Shown here piece after piece: positions 41,801-52,061 of a stretch of DNA of 57,131 nt (position 1 is the stretch's first letter; the number at the start of each line of letters is the position of its first letter). A model generated the notes under the pieces. It saw only the letters and a program-made list of their open reading frames with translations, did not search any database and was not told the origin of the DNA. Both the position numbers and the translations under genes were made by a program. Source of the DNA: CAZDWZ01 sp964509425 (GTDB lineage Bacteria > Bdellovibrionota_C > UBA2361 > SZUA-149 > CAZDWZ01); the NCBI GenBank assembly GCA_964509425.1, contig CAZDWZ010000022.1, forward strand, positions 1 to 57,131, given 5' to 3'.

Positions 41801-44800
41801 CTAGCTCTGCCAGCTGTACGGCATTCCCGGTCCACCGGTCGTCATCATTGAAACCGGACCCGATTTCACGACGACATTGCCGTTACCAGTCGTTTGCACG
41901 CCGGCAACTTCATAGACCTTTTCGTTATCATCTTCAGTAAGGAAGCCCGTTCCAGCTGGAACAACACGACCCATGATGACGTTTTCCTTGAGGCCCCGGA
42001 GGTAGTCGGTCTTTCCGGTGATAGCCGCTTCCGTAAGAACCTTGGTGGTTTCTTGGAAGCTCGCCGCCGAAATGAAGCTTTCGGTAGAGAGCGCGGCCTT
42101 CGTGATTCCGAGGAGAAGCGGCTCGTACGTTGCAGCCACCCCGCCGTCGGTCCGGATCTTCTCGTTTTCCTCCGCGAAGTGGAACCGGTCCACGGATTCC
42201 CCTTCGAGGAACTTCGTGTCGCCTGGATCCATGATCTTCACCTTTCCGAGCATCTGCCGAACGATAACCTCGATGTGCTTATCGTTAATGCGGACCCCTT
42301 GGAGACGATAGACTTCTTGCGCTTCGTTCACGAGATACTTGGCAAGCTCTTTCACGCCCATGATCCGGAGAATATCGTGCGGATTTGGAGATCCTGAAGT
42401 CAGTGCATCACCCGGACGAACTCGATCTCCGACTTCCACGAGAACATGCTTGTTCTTCGGAATGATGTACTCAACCGGTTCACCGACTTCCGGAGTGACG
42501 ATAATGCGGCGCTTACCGCGATAATCATCACCGAATCCGACTGTTCCGTCGATATCGGAAACGTCAGCAGGATGTTTTGGCTTCCGCGCTTCGAAGAGCT
42601 CAGCAACCCGAGGGAGACCCCCCGTGATGTCCTTCGTCTTCGTCGTTTCTCTTTCACGCTTCGCGAGCACAGTTCCCGGGAATACAGTTTCGTGGTTTTC
42701 AACCGAAACCTTAACTCCGACAGGCAGATAGAAGATCCGCTCCGCTCCGTCTTCGCCCTTGACGATAATCGCCGGGCGGAGATCAGTGCTTCTGTCCTTC
42801 GCTTCGACGATTTCCCGCTCAGCGAATCCAGTTCGCTCGTCCATCCTCTCTTCGAGCGTTAGCTCGTTGATGTCTTTCCACTCCGCCGATCCGCCGAATT
42901 CCGTGATGATTGGAACCGAGAACGGATCCCATTCAGCAAGCATCGCTCCGGCCTTGATTGGCGTTCCTTCCGGCTGCTTCACGAGAGCACCGTAGACAAG
43001 CGGATGACGCTCCTTCTCACGGCTTTCCTTCGGATCGTAGATGATGACTTCCGCCTTCCGGCCCATGACGATCGAACCACGAGGGGACTCGACGAGGTTC
43101 GCATCCTTATAACGGACTTCCCCGGCGTAGCGCGCGAGCAAGTTCGTCTGTTCGGCGCGTCCAGTCGCGGTTCCTCCGACGTGGAAGGTTCTCATGGTGA
43201 GCTGCGTTCCCGGCTCTCCGATTGACTGAGCAGCAAGAACCCCAACGGCTTCGCCCATGTTTACGACGTGTCCTCTCGCGAGGTCACGGCCGTAGCACAG
43301 AACGCAGACGCCGTAGCGCTGTTCGCAGGTGAGCACCGAGCGGATCTTTACGCGGTCGATACCGGCGTCCGAAATTCGCTGCGATGCTTCTTCATCGATT
43401 TCACGATTTGCTTCGTGGAGAACCGCACCACCGACCGGATCGATAACATCATCGAGCGCGACACGGCCCAGAATACGATCCGACAACGGCTCGATTTCTT
43501 CGCCGGCTTCTGTAAGCGCGGTGACTTCGATTCCGTTTACCGTTCCGCAATCCACACCCGTCACAACGCAGTCTTGAGCGACGTCGACGAGACGGCGGGT
43601 CAGGTATCCAGAGTTCGCGGTCTTCAAAGCGGTATCCGCAAGACCCTTACGCGCTCCGTGTGTCGAGATGAAGTATTCACCGACGGTGAGACCTTCTCGG
43701 AAGTTCGCCTTAATCGGGTTCTCGATGATGGAGCCGTCCGGCTTCGCCATCAGTCCCCGCATTCCAGCGAGCTGACGAATCTGCTGACTCGAACCTCTCG
43801 CTCCAGAATCCGCCATCATGTAGATCGGATTGAAGCTCGCTCCGGTAAGTTTTTTGTCGCCCTCGACGAAAGTCTGCGTCGCAATACCGGACATCATGTC
43901 CGTCGCTACTCGGTCCCCGATATCCGCCCAGATGTCGATCGCCTTGTTGTAGCGTTCCCCGGCGGTGATGAGTCCTTCTTGATACTGACCTTCGACCTGA
44001 CGAATCCGGCCTTCAGCTTCGCTGAGCAGCTCGATCTTACTTTGCGGGATGGTCATGTCGGCCATCGCAATCGAGATTCCGGCTTTCGTCGCGAACTTGT
44101 ATCCAAGATCCTTCAGTCGGTCGGAGAGAAGAACGGTGGCCTTGCTACCGCAAAGTCGGAAGCACTCGCTCACGAGGTTTCCGAGCTCCTTTTTCTTCAT
44201 CACTCGGTTTGCCTGCTCGAAGCCAAGGCCTTCCGGGAACACATCGAATAGGAGAACTCGACCGACCGTAGTGTCGTAGAGTTTTCCGTCCATGCGCACC
44301 TTGATGCCTGCCTGGAGAGCAACTGTGTTCGACTCGTAAGCCATCAACACTTCTTCAGGGCTCGAGAACGCCTTCCCCGTTCCCTTCGCGAACGGACGCT
44401 CACGGGTCATGTAGTAAAGACCGAGAACGATGTCCTGAGTCGGAACGATAATCGGTTTTCCGTGCGCCGGGCTGAGAATGTTGTTCGTCGACATCATCAG
44501 AACACGGGCTTCAACCTGCGCTTCGACCGCGAGCGGAACGTGAACCGCCATCTGGTCTCCGTCGAAGTCCGCGTTGAATGCGGTACAAACGAGCGGGTGA
44601 AGCTGGATTGCCTTCCCTTCAATGAGAATCGGCTCGAACGCTTGAATACCGAGACGGTGCAGCGTCGGGGCGCGGTTCAAGAGAACCGGATGCTCCTTAA
44701 TGACTTCGTCGAGCATATCCCAGACGATTGGCTTCTGCTTTTCGACCATCTTCTTCGCGCTCTTGATGGTCGTGACGAAACCCTTCTCTTCGAGCTTGTT

Positions 44801-45949
44801 GTAAATAAACGGCTTGAAGAGCTCGAGAGCCATCTGCTTCGGCAGTCCGCACTGATGCAGTCTGAGTTCCGGACCAACGACGATAACCGATCGTCCGGAG
44901 TAATCGACCCGCTTTCCGAGGAGGTTCTGACGGAAACGTCCGGTCTTTCCTTTCAGCATATCACTCAAGGACTTGAGCGGCCGCTTATTGGCGCCAGTGA
45001 TAACGCGTCCGCGACGTCCGTTGTCAAAGAGCGCATCGACCGCTTCCTGCAACATCCGCTTTTCGTTCCGGATGATGATGTCCGGAGCGTTCAGCTCGAT
45101 GAGCTTCCGGAGACGGTTGTTCCGGTTGATAACTCGGCGATAGAGATCGTTGAGATCGCTGGTCGCAAAACGTCCGCCGTCAAGCGGAACGAGAGGCCGA
45201 AGATCCGGAGGAATGACTGGAACGCAATCGAGAATCATCCACTCTGCGCGGTTTCCGGATTCACCAATCGAGCTGAGCACCTTGAGGCGTTTTACCAGCT
45301 TCTTCCGCTTGGCTTCACTGTTCGTATCGCGGAGCTCCTTCCGGAGCTGCTTCGAGAGCTTCTCAACATCGATACCAATGAGCAGTTCTTTGATCGCTTC
45401 GGCTCCGATTCCTGCACGGAAGCCGGTGCCCATATAATCTTCGGACGCGCGGCGATACTCGGTTTCAGTGATGAGCTCGAGTGGCTTGAACGGGCTCTTT
45501 CCCTGCTCGACGATGATATACGATTCAAAATAGAGCACCTTCTCGAGTTCGCGAAGCGAGAGGTCGAGCATGTTGCCGATTCGGCTCGGGAGGCTTCTCA
45601 GGAACCAGATGTGCGCTACCGGAGACGCGAGCTCGATATGGCCCATCCGCTCGCGGCGGACCTTCGATTCGATGACTTCAACACCGCACTTTTCGCAGAC
45701 GACGCCGCGGTGGCGCATTCGCTTATACTTTCCGCAGACGCATTCGTAGTCTTTCGTCGGTCCAAAAATCTTCGCGCAGAAGAGACCGTCACGCTCCGGC
45801 TTAAACGTCCGGTAATTAATCGTTTCCGGCTTCTTCACCTGTCCGAACGACCAAGAACGAATCACGTCCGCACTCGCAATGGAAATCTGCATTGCGGTTA
45901 TGGTTGACGGATCCTTTGGCTTCTTAAACAGGCTAAAAATATCGTCCAT
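41801..45949 (-). CDS. rpoC: RNA polymerase subunit beta prime
   Basis: The 1382-residue product is complete and close in length to proteobacterial beta prime (about 1400). The N-terminal zinc site CVCGKYKRMRHRGVVCEKC, the catalytic NAFDADFDGDQMAVH, the bridge-helix and trigger-loop region (GARKGLADTALKTANSGYLT) and the second zinc site with CVLCYGRD are all present. It contains the beta prime insertion region typical of Gram-negative bacteria (YKDANLVESPRGSIVMG). It follows rpoB by 104 bases, which hold a repeat hairpin, and is followed by a terminator rather than rpsL. Confidence 0.99.
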   Translation of the reverse strand: MDDIFSLFKKPKDPSTITAMQISIASADVIRSWSFGQVKKPETINYRTFKPERDGLFCAKIFGPTKDYECVCGKYKRMRHRGVVCEKCGVEVIESKVRRERMGHIELASPVAHIWFLRSLPSRIGNMLDLSLRELEKVLYFESYIIVEQGKSPFKPLELITETEYRRASEDYMGTGFRAGIGAEAIKELLIGIDVEKLSKQLRKELRDTNSEAKRKKLVKRLKVLSSIGESGNRAEWMILDCVPVIPPDLRPLVPLDGGRFATSDLNDLYRRVINRNNRLRKLIELNAPDIIIRNEKRMLQEAVDALFDNGRRGRVITGANKRPLKSLSDMLKGKTGRFRQNLLGKRVDYSGRSVIVVGPELRLHQCGLPKQMALELFKPFIYNKLEEKGFVTTIKSAKKMVEKQKPIVWDMLDEVIKEHPVLLNRAPTLHRLGIQAFEPILIEGKAIQLHPLVCTAFNADFDGDQMAVHVPLAVEAQVEARVLMMSTNNILSPAHGKPIIVPTQDIVLGLYYMTRERPFAKGTGKAFSSPEEVLMAYESNTVALQAGIKVRMDGKLYDTTVGRVLLFDVFPEGLGFEQANRVMKKKELGNLVSECFRLCGSKATVLLSDRLKDLGYKFATKAGISIAMADMTIPQSKIELLSEAEGRIRQVEGQYQEGLITAGERYNKAIDIWADIGDRVATDMMSGIATQTFVEGDKKLTGASFNPIYMMADSGARGSSQQIRQLAGMRGLMAKPDGSIIENPIKANFREGLTVGEYFISTHGARKGLADTALKTANSGYLTRRLVDVAQDCVVTGVDCGTVNGIEVTALTEAGEEIEPLSDRILGRVALDDVIDPVGGAVLHEANREIDEEASQRISDAGIDRVKIRSVLTCEQRYGVCVLCYGRDLARGHVVNMGEAVGVLAAQSIGEPGTQLTMRTFHVGGTATGRAEQTNLLARYAGEVRYKDANLVESPRGSIVMGRKAEVIIYDPKESREKERHPLVYGALVKQPEGTPIKAGAMLAEWDPFSVPIITEFGGSAEWKDINELTLEERMDERTGFAEREIVEAKDRSTDLRPAIIVKGEDGAERIFYLPVGVKVSVENHETVFPGTVLAKRERETTKTKDITGGLPRVAELFEARKPKHPADVSDIDGTVGFGDDYRGKRRIIVTPEVGEPVEYIIPKNKHVLVEVGDRVRPGDALTSGSPNPHDILRIMGVKELAKYLVNEAQEVYRLQGVRINDKHIEVIVRQMLGKVKIMDPGDTKFLEGESVDRFHFAEENEKIRTDGGVAATYEPLLLGITKAALSTESFISAASFQETTKVLTEAAITGKTDYLRGLKENVIMGRVVPAGTGFLTEDDNEKVYEVAGVQTTGNGNVVVKSGPVSMMTTGGPGMPYSWQS

Positions 45950-45988
45950 CTTTCATTCCTCTTTTGAAAATCTTTAGAAAAACACTTC

Positions 45989-46042
45989 GTGCCTCTGTGT
46001 CTCTGTGGTTCATATTAAGAAAACCACAGGGACACAGAGGCA
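45989..46042. repeat. CACAGAG-type intergenic hairpin, copy 2, between rpoB and rpoC
   Basis: Arms 45989-46010 and 46021-46042 match in 21 of 22 positions around a 10-base loop. The core is the same as in the copies at 21791 and 56960. It fills most of the 104-base rpoB-rpoC spacer, so it must be transcribed and folded within the operon mRNA. Confidence 0.88.
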
Positions 46043-46053
46043 CAGAGATGTTT

Positions 46054-49000
46054 TTAGAGCGAAGACGCCTCTTGTTCGCCGGTAAGCGGGAGTGGGGTCC
46101 GGGTTGATGGAGTTGCTTCGCCTTCGATAGTCGGCACAGCAACTTCACTGACGGCCTCTTCCTTCTCCACCAACTTCACATCTAATCCAAGGCTCATGAG
46201 CTCCTTGCACATGACGTTGAAGGATTCCGGCAGTCCCGGCTCAAGCACGTTCTCACCCTTGACGATCGCTTCATACATTCTCGTTCTTCCGGCGACGTCG
46301 TCGGACTTCACGGTCAGGAACTCTTGAAGCGAGTAAGCGGCTCCGTATGCTTCGAGCGCCCACACCTCCATTTCCCCGAGACGCTGTCCCCCGAACTGAG
46401 CCTTTCCGCCGAGCGGCTGCTGAGTCACGAGTGAGTAGGGCCCGATTGACCGCGCGTGAATCTTATCGTCGACCAAGTGGTGGAGCTTCAGCATGTACAT
46501 CACGCCGACGGTCACCTTCTCGGAGAACTGCTCACCAGTCCGCCCGTCATAGAGAACAGTCTGTCCGACCGACTCAAGACCCGCGGTTTGGAGGAGGTTC
46601 CGGATTTCAGTTTCCTTCGCCCCTTCGAAGACCGGGTTCGCGAGCTGAACACCCTTCGTCACCTTCTGCGCGTACTCGAGAACTTCAAGCTCGTTCAGGT
46701 TCTTGATGAAGTCGTGGCACTCGTCATCTCCTTCATAGGTATCCATGAGGAGCTTCTTGGCGATCGCCGCAGAGTCCTTGAGCACTGCCGACGATTCGTT
46801 CGGAACACCCTGATTTCTCCACTTCTGCACGAAGCGAACCGTGGGATCGTTTACCTTCTCGAGGAGCTCGCGGAGCTTCCGGCCGACGCCATAGCTCGCC
46901 CATCCAAGGTGAACTTCGAGAATCTGTCCCACGTTCATCCGTGAAGGAACCCCCAGCGGGTTAAGAACCATGTCAATCGGAGTGCCGTCCGGAAGGTACG
47001 GCATGTCCTCGGCCGGGAGAACCCGTGAGAGAACACCCTTGTTTCCGTGACGTCCGGCCATCTTGTCTCCAACTTGGAGACGGCGCTTAACCGCAACGAA
47101 GACCTTGACCATCTTGATGACGCCCGGAGGAAGCTCGTCTCCCTTCTTCAAGCGCTTAATCTTGTTCGAGACCGCCGCCCGCTTATTGTTGATAAGCTGG
47201 CCGGTGCTGACGACGATTTGCGCAACTTCGTTCTGAAGCGCTTCATCGCCAACTTGGAGATCTCGCAGATATTCAAACGGCACTTCATCGAGGAGCTCGC
47301 GAGTGACTTCAACGCCCTTCGCGATGAGCTGTTTCCGGCCTTCGTCGACGAGCTTGCCCGCGGTGATCTTCCCTTCAAGCAGAACGGCGAGCTGACGCAC
47401 GGCGCTCTCTCGGAGGATTCGGATTTCATCCCGCTGATCCTGCTCGAGCTTGTTTATCTCCGCCTGCTCAAGTTCGAGCATCCGCTCGTCCTTGTTTGTT
47501 CCGCGGCGTGAGAACACGTGAGCCGAGATGACCGTTCCTTCGACGCCCGGAGGCAATCGTAAGCTGGTATCCCGAACTTCGCCGGCCTTCTCACCGAAGA
47601 TAGCCCGGAGGAGCTTTTCTTCCGGAGAAAGCTGCGTTTCGCTCTTCGGCGTGATCTTTCCGACGAGAATATCGCCCGGCTTTACCTCAGCTCCGATGCG
47701 GATGATTCCGGCGTCGTCGAGGTTCGCAAGCGCTTCTTCTCCGACGTTCGGGATGTCGCGAGTGATTTCTTCGTTTCCGAGCTTCGTGTCACGAGCAACG
47801 CATTCAAACTCTTCGATGTGAATCGAAGTGAACGCATCTTCCTGAACGACCCGCTCGCTGACGAGGATGGAATCTTCGAAGTTGTACCCGCCCCAAGACA
47901 TAAAAGCCACGAGCACGTTTCGTCCGAGAGCTAGCTCACCCATGTCGGTGGACTGTCCGTCGGCGATAACTTCGTTCACTCCCACTCGGTCACCGACGCG
48001 GACGATAGGCCGCTGGTTCAAGCAGGTGTTCTGGTTCGAGCGCTGATATTTAATCAGATTGTAAATATCGACGCCGGTGTCCACCGAATCATCGGTCCGC
48101 TTGTCGACCCGAATTACGACTCGCGTCGCGTCTACGGATTCAACAACTCCCGCACGCTTAGAAGTGACCGCGGCACCGGAATCCCGGGCGACGACCCCTT
48201 CCACCCCTGTTCCGACGAGCGGAGCAGAAGTTTTTAGAAGCGGAACGGCTTGGCGTTGCATGTTCGAACCCATGAGCGCGCGGTTCGCGTCATCGTTCTC
48301 AAGGAACGGAATAAGCGATGCCGCCACACTGACGAGCTGGCTCGGACTGACATCCATCAGGGTCACTTCGTCGCGAGGCACCTTGATGAACTCGTTATTC
48401 TTACGAGCAGAGACGAATTCTTCTTCGAACAGTCCGTTCTTCGCGAGCGGCGAGCTTGCCTGCGCGATAACTTCGCGGGCCTCTTCCATCGCGGAGAGAT
48501 AGACAATCTTATCCGTAACCTTCCCGCCCTTTTCAACGGTCCGGTACGGCGTTTCGACGAATCCGTATTCGTTCACGCGCGCGAAGCTCGCAAGTGATGC
48601 GATCAGCCCGATGTTCGGACCTTCAGGGGTCTCAATCGGACATACCCGCCCGTAGTGAGTCGGGTGAACGTCACGGACTTCGAATCCGGCCCGCTCTCTC
48701 GTCAGACCGCCTGGTCCGAGAGCCGAGAGACGGCGCTTGTGAGTGACTTCGCTGAGCGGATTGGTCTGGTCCATAAACTGGCTGAGCTGAGAAGATCCGA
48801 AGAACTCCTTAATAGCTGCGGCAACCGGTTTATAGTTGATCAGATCCTGAGGCATGAGCGTTTCAATATCTTGAATGCTCATCCGCTCCTTGATCGCCCG
48901 CTCCATTCGAACAAGACCGATCCGGTACTGGTTTTCAACCAATTCCCCAGCGGAACGCACACGGCGGTTTCCGAGGTGATCGATGTCGTCGATGTAGAAC

Positions 49001-50673
49001 TGAAGCGGATCGCTTCCTGCACGAAGCTCGAGCAAGTAACGAATCGTCTCGCAGATGTCAGAGCGCGAAAGTGTTCCGCCGCCGATGTTCATCGAATCGA
49101 CTGCCTGAGCGTCTTTCTCACGTTTCCGCGGAGTCGCGATCGACCGGGCACCCTTCATCGCAGATCCGGCACGACCGTCTTCACGGCGAGCGGTGTCCGC
49201 TCGTCCGATTCCATGCAGCTTGAAATCAAGCTTCAGGCGGCCGACAGACGAGAGATCATAACGCTCTGCGTTGAAGAAGAGGTTATTGAAGTTCGTCTCA
49301 GCGGTTTCGATCCGCGGTGGATCACCCGGACGGAGGTGTTTGTAAATTTCGATGAGCGCATTCTTTTGCGGCTTGCCAAGAAAGTGCGTGAGAAGATCTC
49401 CGCTCTCCGGCTCGAGCCCGTCACCGAGAAGAGTCTTTAGAATCGACTCCCCGATGTGGTTTTCACGAGTATAGAGGACTTCGAACTGATCAACGCCGAG
49501 CTTGCGCAGCTCGCCGATGCTTCCCTTGGATTTAACTTTGCCCTTTGCGTCGACGACATCCTCGGTGAGTGCCTCCCCGGCCGCAATAACGACCCGGAGC
49601 TTCGAGAGGATGTTCTTCAACTCCGCTTCGCTCAGCGAAGCGAAATTTTCAGGCAAGCTCGAACGGATTTGTTCCCATCCGATGAGAATCTTTCCGGACT
49701 TAAGCGCAACCTTCTTTGTTGCCGGCGAGACTATGTCTTCGACAACTTCAACGATGGTATATGCAGAGACCATACCGTCAACGGACTTCGGATCGATCTC
49801 AATGAAATCGACTTCGCCTTCCGTCATCCGGCGAATAACTGCGCGATTGAACTTTTGTCCGGCCTTGGCGACAACTTTTCCGCCCTTGCCCTTGATGTCG
49901 GCGTAGGCCTTCTGACCTTCGAGCTGATCCGCCATGAACTTCTTCATCACACCTTCTTCGGTGTAGGAGACGAGGTCCTTGCGGTAATAGTACCGGAGGA
50001 TTTCCTCACTTCCCATCCCGAGGGCGCGGAGAAGAATCGTCGCATGCTGTTTGCGTCGGCGATCGATTCTGACGTGCAGAACATCCTTGATGTCGAACTC
50101 GAGATCGAGCCACGAGCCACGGTAAGGAATGATCCGGCCGCTGTAGAGGAGCTTCCCGGAGGCGTGGGTCTTTCCACGGTCGTGATCGAAGAAAACGCCC
50201 GGCGAACGATGGAGCTGGCTCACGACAACACGCTCGCTGCCGTTTACCATGAACGTTCCGTGTTCGGTCATGAGCGGGATTTCACCGAAGTAAACTTCCT
50301 GCTCCTTGATATCGCGAATCTGGCGAGTTCCGTCCTGCGCGTTGTCCCAAAGCACAAGCTGCACGGTGACCTTGAGCGGTGCCGCCCAAGTCATTCCGCG
50401 CTCGTGACATTCGCGCACGTCGTATTTCGGTTCGCCGATTTCGAATGAAACAAATTCGAGAGAGGCAGAGTCGTTGTAATCACGAATCGGGAACACCGAT
50501 CGGAACACTCCCTGCAATCCAATGTCCTGGCGCTTCTCGGGAGTGAGATTCGCCTGCAAGAAAGAGTCGTAGGAGTTGGACTGGATTGTTATGAGATTTG
50601 GAACTTCATAGACCTTCTCAAACTTTGCATAATCCCGACGAAGTCGAGTTCTCGCCGTGATTTTACTTCTCAT
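46054..50673 (-). CDS. rpoB: RNA polymerase subunit beta
   Basis: The 1539-residue product is complete and about 200 residues longer than E. coli RpoB. Core motifs are intact: VNGSERVVVSQLHRSPGVFF, the rifampicin region GSSQLSQFMDQTNPLSEVTH with KRRLSALGPGG, and the GDKMAGRHGNKGV catalytic segment. The residues corresponding to D516, H526 and S531 are wild type, so the enzyme should be rifampicin-sensitive. Much of the extra length lies in the beta lobe (about residues 235-400), in a basic insertion at about 489-527 (SAMKGARSIATPRKREK) and in a Thr/Glu-rich C-terminal tail. The sequence style fits Deltaproteobacteria-like groups. Confidence 0.99.
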   Translation of the reverse strand: MRSKITARTRLRRDYAKFEKVYEVPNLITIQSNSYDSFLQANLTPEKRQDIGLQGVFRSVFPIRDYNDSASLEFVSFEIGEPKYDVRECHERGMTWAAPLKVTVQLVLWDNAQDGTRQIRDIKEQEVYFGEIPLMTEHGTFMVNGSERVVVSQLHRSPGVFFDHDRGKTHASGKLLYSGRIIPYRGSWLDLEFDIKDVLHVRIDRRRKQHATILLRALGMGSEEILRYYYRKDLVSYTEEGVMKKFMADQLEGQKAYADIKGKGGKVVAKAGQKFNRAVIRRMTEGEVDFIEIDPKSVDGMVSAYTIVEVVEDIVSPATKKVALKSGKILIGWEQIRSSLPENFASLSEAELKNILSKLRVVIAAGEALTEDVVDAKGKVKSKGSIGELRKLGVDQFEVLYTRENHIGESILKTLLGDGLEPESGDLLTHFLGKPQKNALIEIYKHLRPGDPPRIETAETNFNNLFFNAERYDLSSVGRLKLDFKLHGIGRADTARREDGRAGSAMKGARSIATPRKREKDAQAVDSMNIGGGTLSRSDICETIRYLLELRAGSDPLQFYIDDIDHLGNRRVRSAGELVENQYRIGLVRMERAIKERMSIQDIETLMPQDLINYKPVAAAIKEFFGSSQLSQFMDQTNPLSEVTHKRRLSALGPGGLTRERAGFEVRDVHPTHYGRVCPIETPEGPNIGLIASLASFARVNEYGFVETPYRTVEKGGKVTDKIVYLSAMEEAREVIAQASSPLAKNGLFEEEFVSARKNNEFIKVPRDEVTLMDVSPSQLVSVAASLIPFLENDDANRALMGSNMQRQAVPLLKTSAPLVGTGVEGVVARDSGAAVTSKRAGVVESVDATRVVIRVDKRTDDSVDTGVDIYNLIKYQRSNQNTCLNQRPIVRVGDRVGVNEVIADGQSTDMGELALGRNVLVAFMSWGGYNFEDSILVSERVVQEDAFTSIHIEEFECVARDTKLGNEEITRDIPNVGEEALANLDDAGIIRIGAEVKPGDILVGKITPKSETQLSPEEKLLRAIFGEKAGEVRDTSLRLPPGVEGTVISAHVFSRRGTNKDERMLELEQAEINKLEQDQRDEIRILRESAVRQLAVLLEGKITAGKLVDEGRKQLIAKGVEVTRELLDEVPFEYLRDLQVGDEALQNEVAQIVVSTGQLINNKRAAVSNKIKRLKKGDELPPGVIKMVKVFVAVKRRLQVGDKMAGRHGNKGVLSRVLPAEDMPYLPDGTPIDMVLNPLGVPSRMNVGQILEVHLGWASYGVGRKLRELLEKVNDPTVRFVQKWRNQGVPNESSAVLKDSAAIAKKLLMDTYEGDDECHDFIKNLNELEVLEYAQKVTKGVQLANPVFEGAKETEIRNLLQTAGLESVGQTVLYDGRTGEQFSEKVTVGVMYMLKLHHLVDDKIHARSIGPYSLVTQQPLGGKAQFGGQRLGEMEVWALEAYGAAYSLQEFLTVKSDDVAGRTRMYEAIVKGENVLEPGLPESFNVMCKELMSLGLDVKLVEKEEAVSEVAVPTIEGEATPSTRTPLPLTGEQEASSL

Positions 50674-51383
50674 ATTGCTGAAGCCCTCTTATTACGTGTG
50701 AAACTGCGTTGCTCTTGCCGCGTTACTTTCAAACTGCGAACATCTCAGATCTGCTTCAAGAGAATAATTTCAGCAGGGTGATTCCTGCGAAGGTTTCGAA
50801 GCTCTTAGAATTCCAGAGAGCGGAATCCTCGAAGTTCAAAACTTCCAGAGTCATCACAGATACCAGGTCGTCTCAGACAGCTGTTTCACAGATACAATCT
50901 GTTTCGCAGACAGCCTGACTCACCGGCGCCTGATCGAGTCGGACTACTTTATCTCCCAAACGGGAAAACCAAAAACACCGCCATCGATGAATTTCGCGGA
51001 CATGAATTTCAGGGACGAGAATCTGAGACACCAAAGCCTCGACCGAAAGGTCGGTAACCGGTGAAGGAGAATTATATGTCCAAGAAAATTAGCCCGAAAA
51101 ATTAGCCTCTTAATAGGCTGCGTGTACTTGGTTTTAGGCCCGGCAGAGCGTCTTACACAAAGCGGCGCTTTCGGCAACCGTCCTCGTGGGACTTTTTACC
51201 GGGGACCGACTCCAAAGTTCGCTTAAATTTGGCATCCACTCAAGAAGCCGATGTCACCCTGCGGTTTCCCGCCCTGTTTCCGGGGCGGTTATCGAGGATG
51301 ACATCGTATGGCAACAAAGCGTGCCGGAAATAGTCGTGCTCTTGATGAGCGTAGGTCTCCCAGTCCTCGAAAGGACGAGAAAA
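50674..51383 (-). promoter_or_regulatory. Long structured rplL-rpoB spacer
   Basis: No gene is supported in these 710 bases. Just after the rplL stop is a GTCCT-TTCG-AGGAC hairpin (51363-51376). Next, at 51249-51306, an 8-bp outer stem (CGATGTCA/TGACATCG) encloses a 6-bp stem (CCGCCC/GGGCGG, 51269-51288). Near the rpoB side (about 50850-50930) repeated CTGTCTG and GTATCTGTGA sequences occur. In E. coli this spacer holds an attenuator and an RNase III site, so a similar role is plausible here. Confidence 0.6.
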
Positions 51384-51773
51384 CTACTTCAGCTCAACCT
51401 TAGCGCCTACTTCTTCAAGCTTTGCTTTCATCGTCGCGGCTTCTTCTTTGGACGCGCCTTCCTTGAGTGGCTTCGGAGCGCCGTCTACCAAGTCCTTCGC
51501 TTCCTTCAAGCCAAGGCTGGTAAGTTCGCGAACGACCTTAATGACCTTGATCTTGTCAGCGCCGACTTCGGCGAGAATTACGTCGAATTCGGTCTTCTCT
51601 TCAGCTGCAGGAGCTGCGCCGCCGGCAGCCATACCTGGCATCGCCATCATCCCCATCGGAGCAGCAGCGCTAACGCCGAGCTCTTCTTCGAGATCCTTGA
51701 CCAACTTCGCCGCGTCCATCAGCGACATGGCTTTAATGAAATCTTTTACGTTTTCAACGTTCAATCCGCTCAT
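51384..51773 (-). CDS. rplL: 50S ribosomal protein L7/L12
   Basis: The 129-residue product is complete. The N-terminal dimerisation helices (SLMDAAKLVKDLEEELGVSA), an Ala/Gly/Met-rich hinge (AAPMGMMAMPGMAAGGAAP) and the C-terminal domain with KTEFDVILAEVGADKIKVIK and GLGLKEAKDLV-like SLGLKEAKDLVDGAPKPLKEG are standard. It forms the flexible stalk that recruits translation GTPases. It is 288 bases downstream of rplJ, longer than the usual 60-80. Confidence 0.99.
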   Translation of the reverse strand: MSGLNVENVKDFIKAMSLMDAAKLVKDLEEELGVSAAAPMGMMAMPGMAAGGAAPAAEEKTEFDVILAEVGADKIKVIKVVRELTSLGLKEAKDLVDGAPKPLKEGASKEEAATMKAKLEEVGAKVELK

Positions 51774-52061
51774 CTCTCTCTCCCTTTTCCTACTTTACTT
51801 CGCCGGATAATTTCCTTGCCCGGCTCGATCTGCAGAATTTTGCTGCAAACGTTCCGCTACAAGGAAAATTAATCAAACTTTCCCTATTTATCCCCGCCGT
51901 TGCTTACTACCGACTCTCTACAAGTAGACATTCACTGGAATGCCGAGCTTCTTAGAAAAAGCCCCGAGCGCTCAAAAAAGGAACCCGGTGGTAGCACAAA
52001 CTCCTTGACAAAACAAGGCGACTCGATCGGTCAAAGAGAATGCCAGCTGGTGAAACTCCAA

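Noticed and set aside
44462..45907. Long plus-strand frame of 481 codons opposite rpoC
   Set aside because: It is antisense to the conserved N-terminal part of rpoC and arises from its codon bias; no family features.
49456..50448. Plus-strand frame of 330 codons opposite rpoB
   Set aside because: Same reason: a shadow of a highly biased essential gene.
50944..51177. 77-codon minus-strand frame in the rplL-rpoB spacer
   Set aside because: No ribosome binding site, unusual composition, and the region looks like structured leader.
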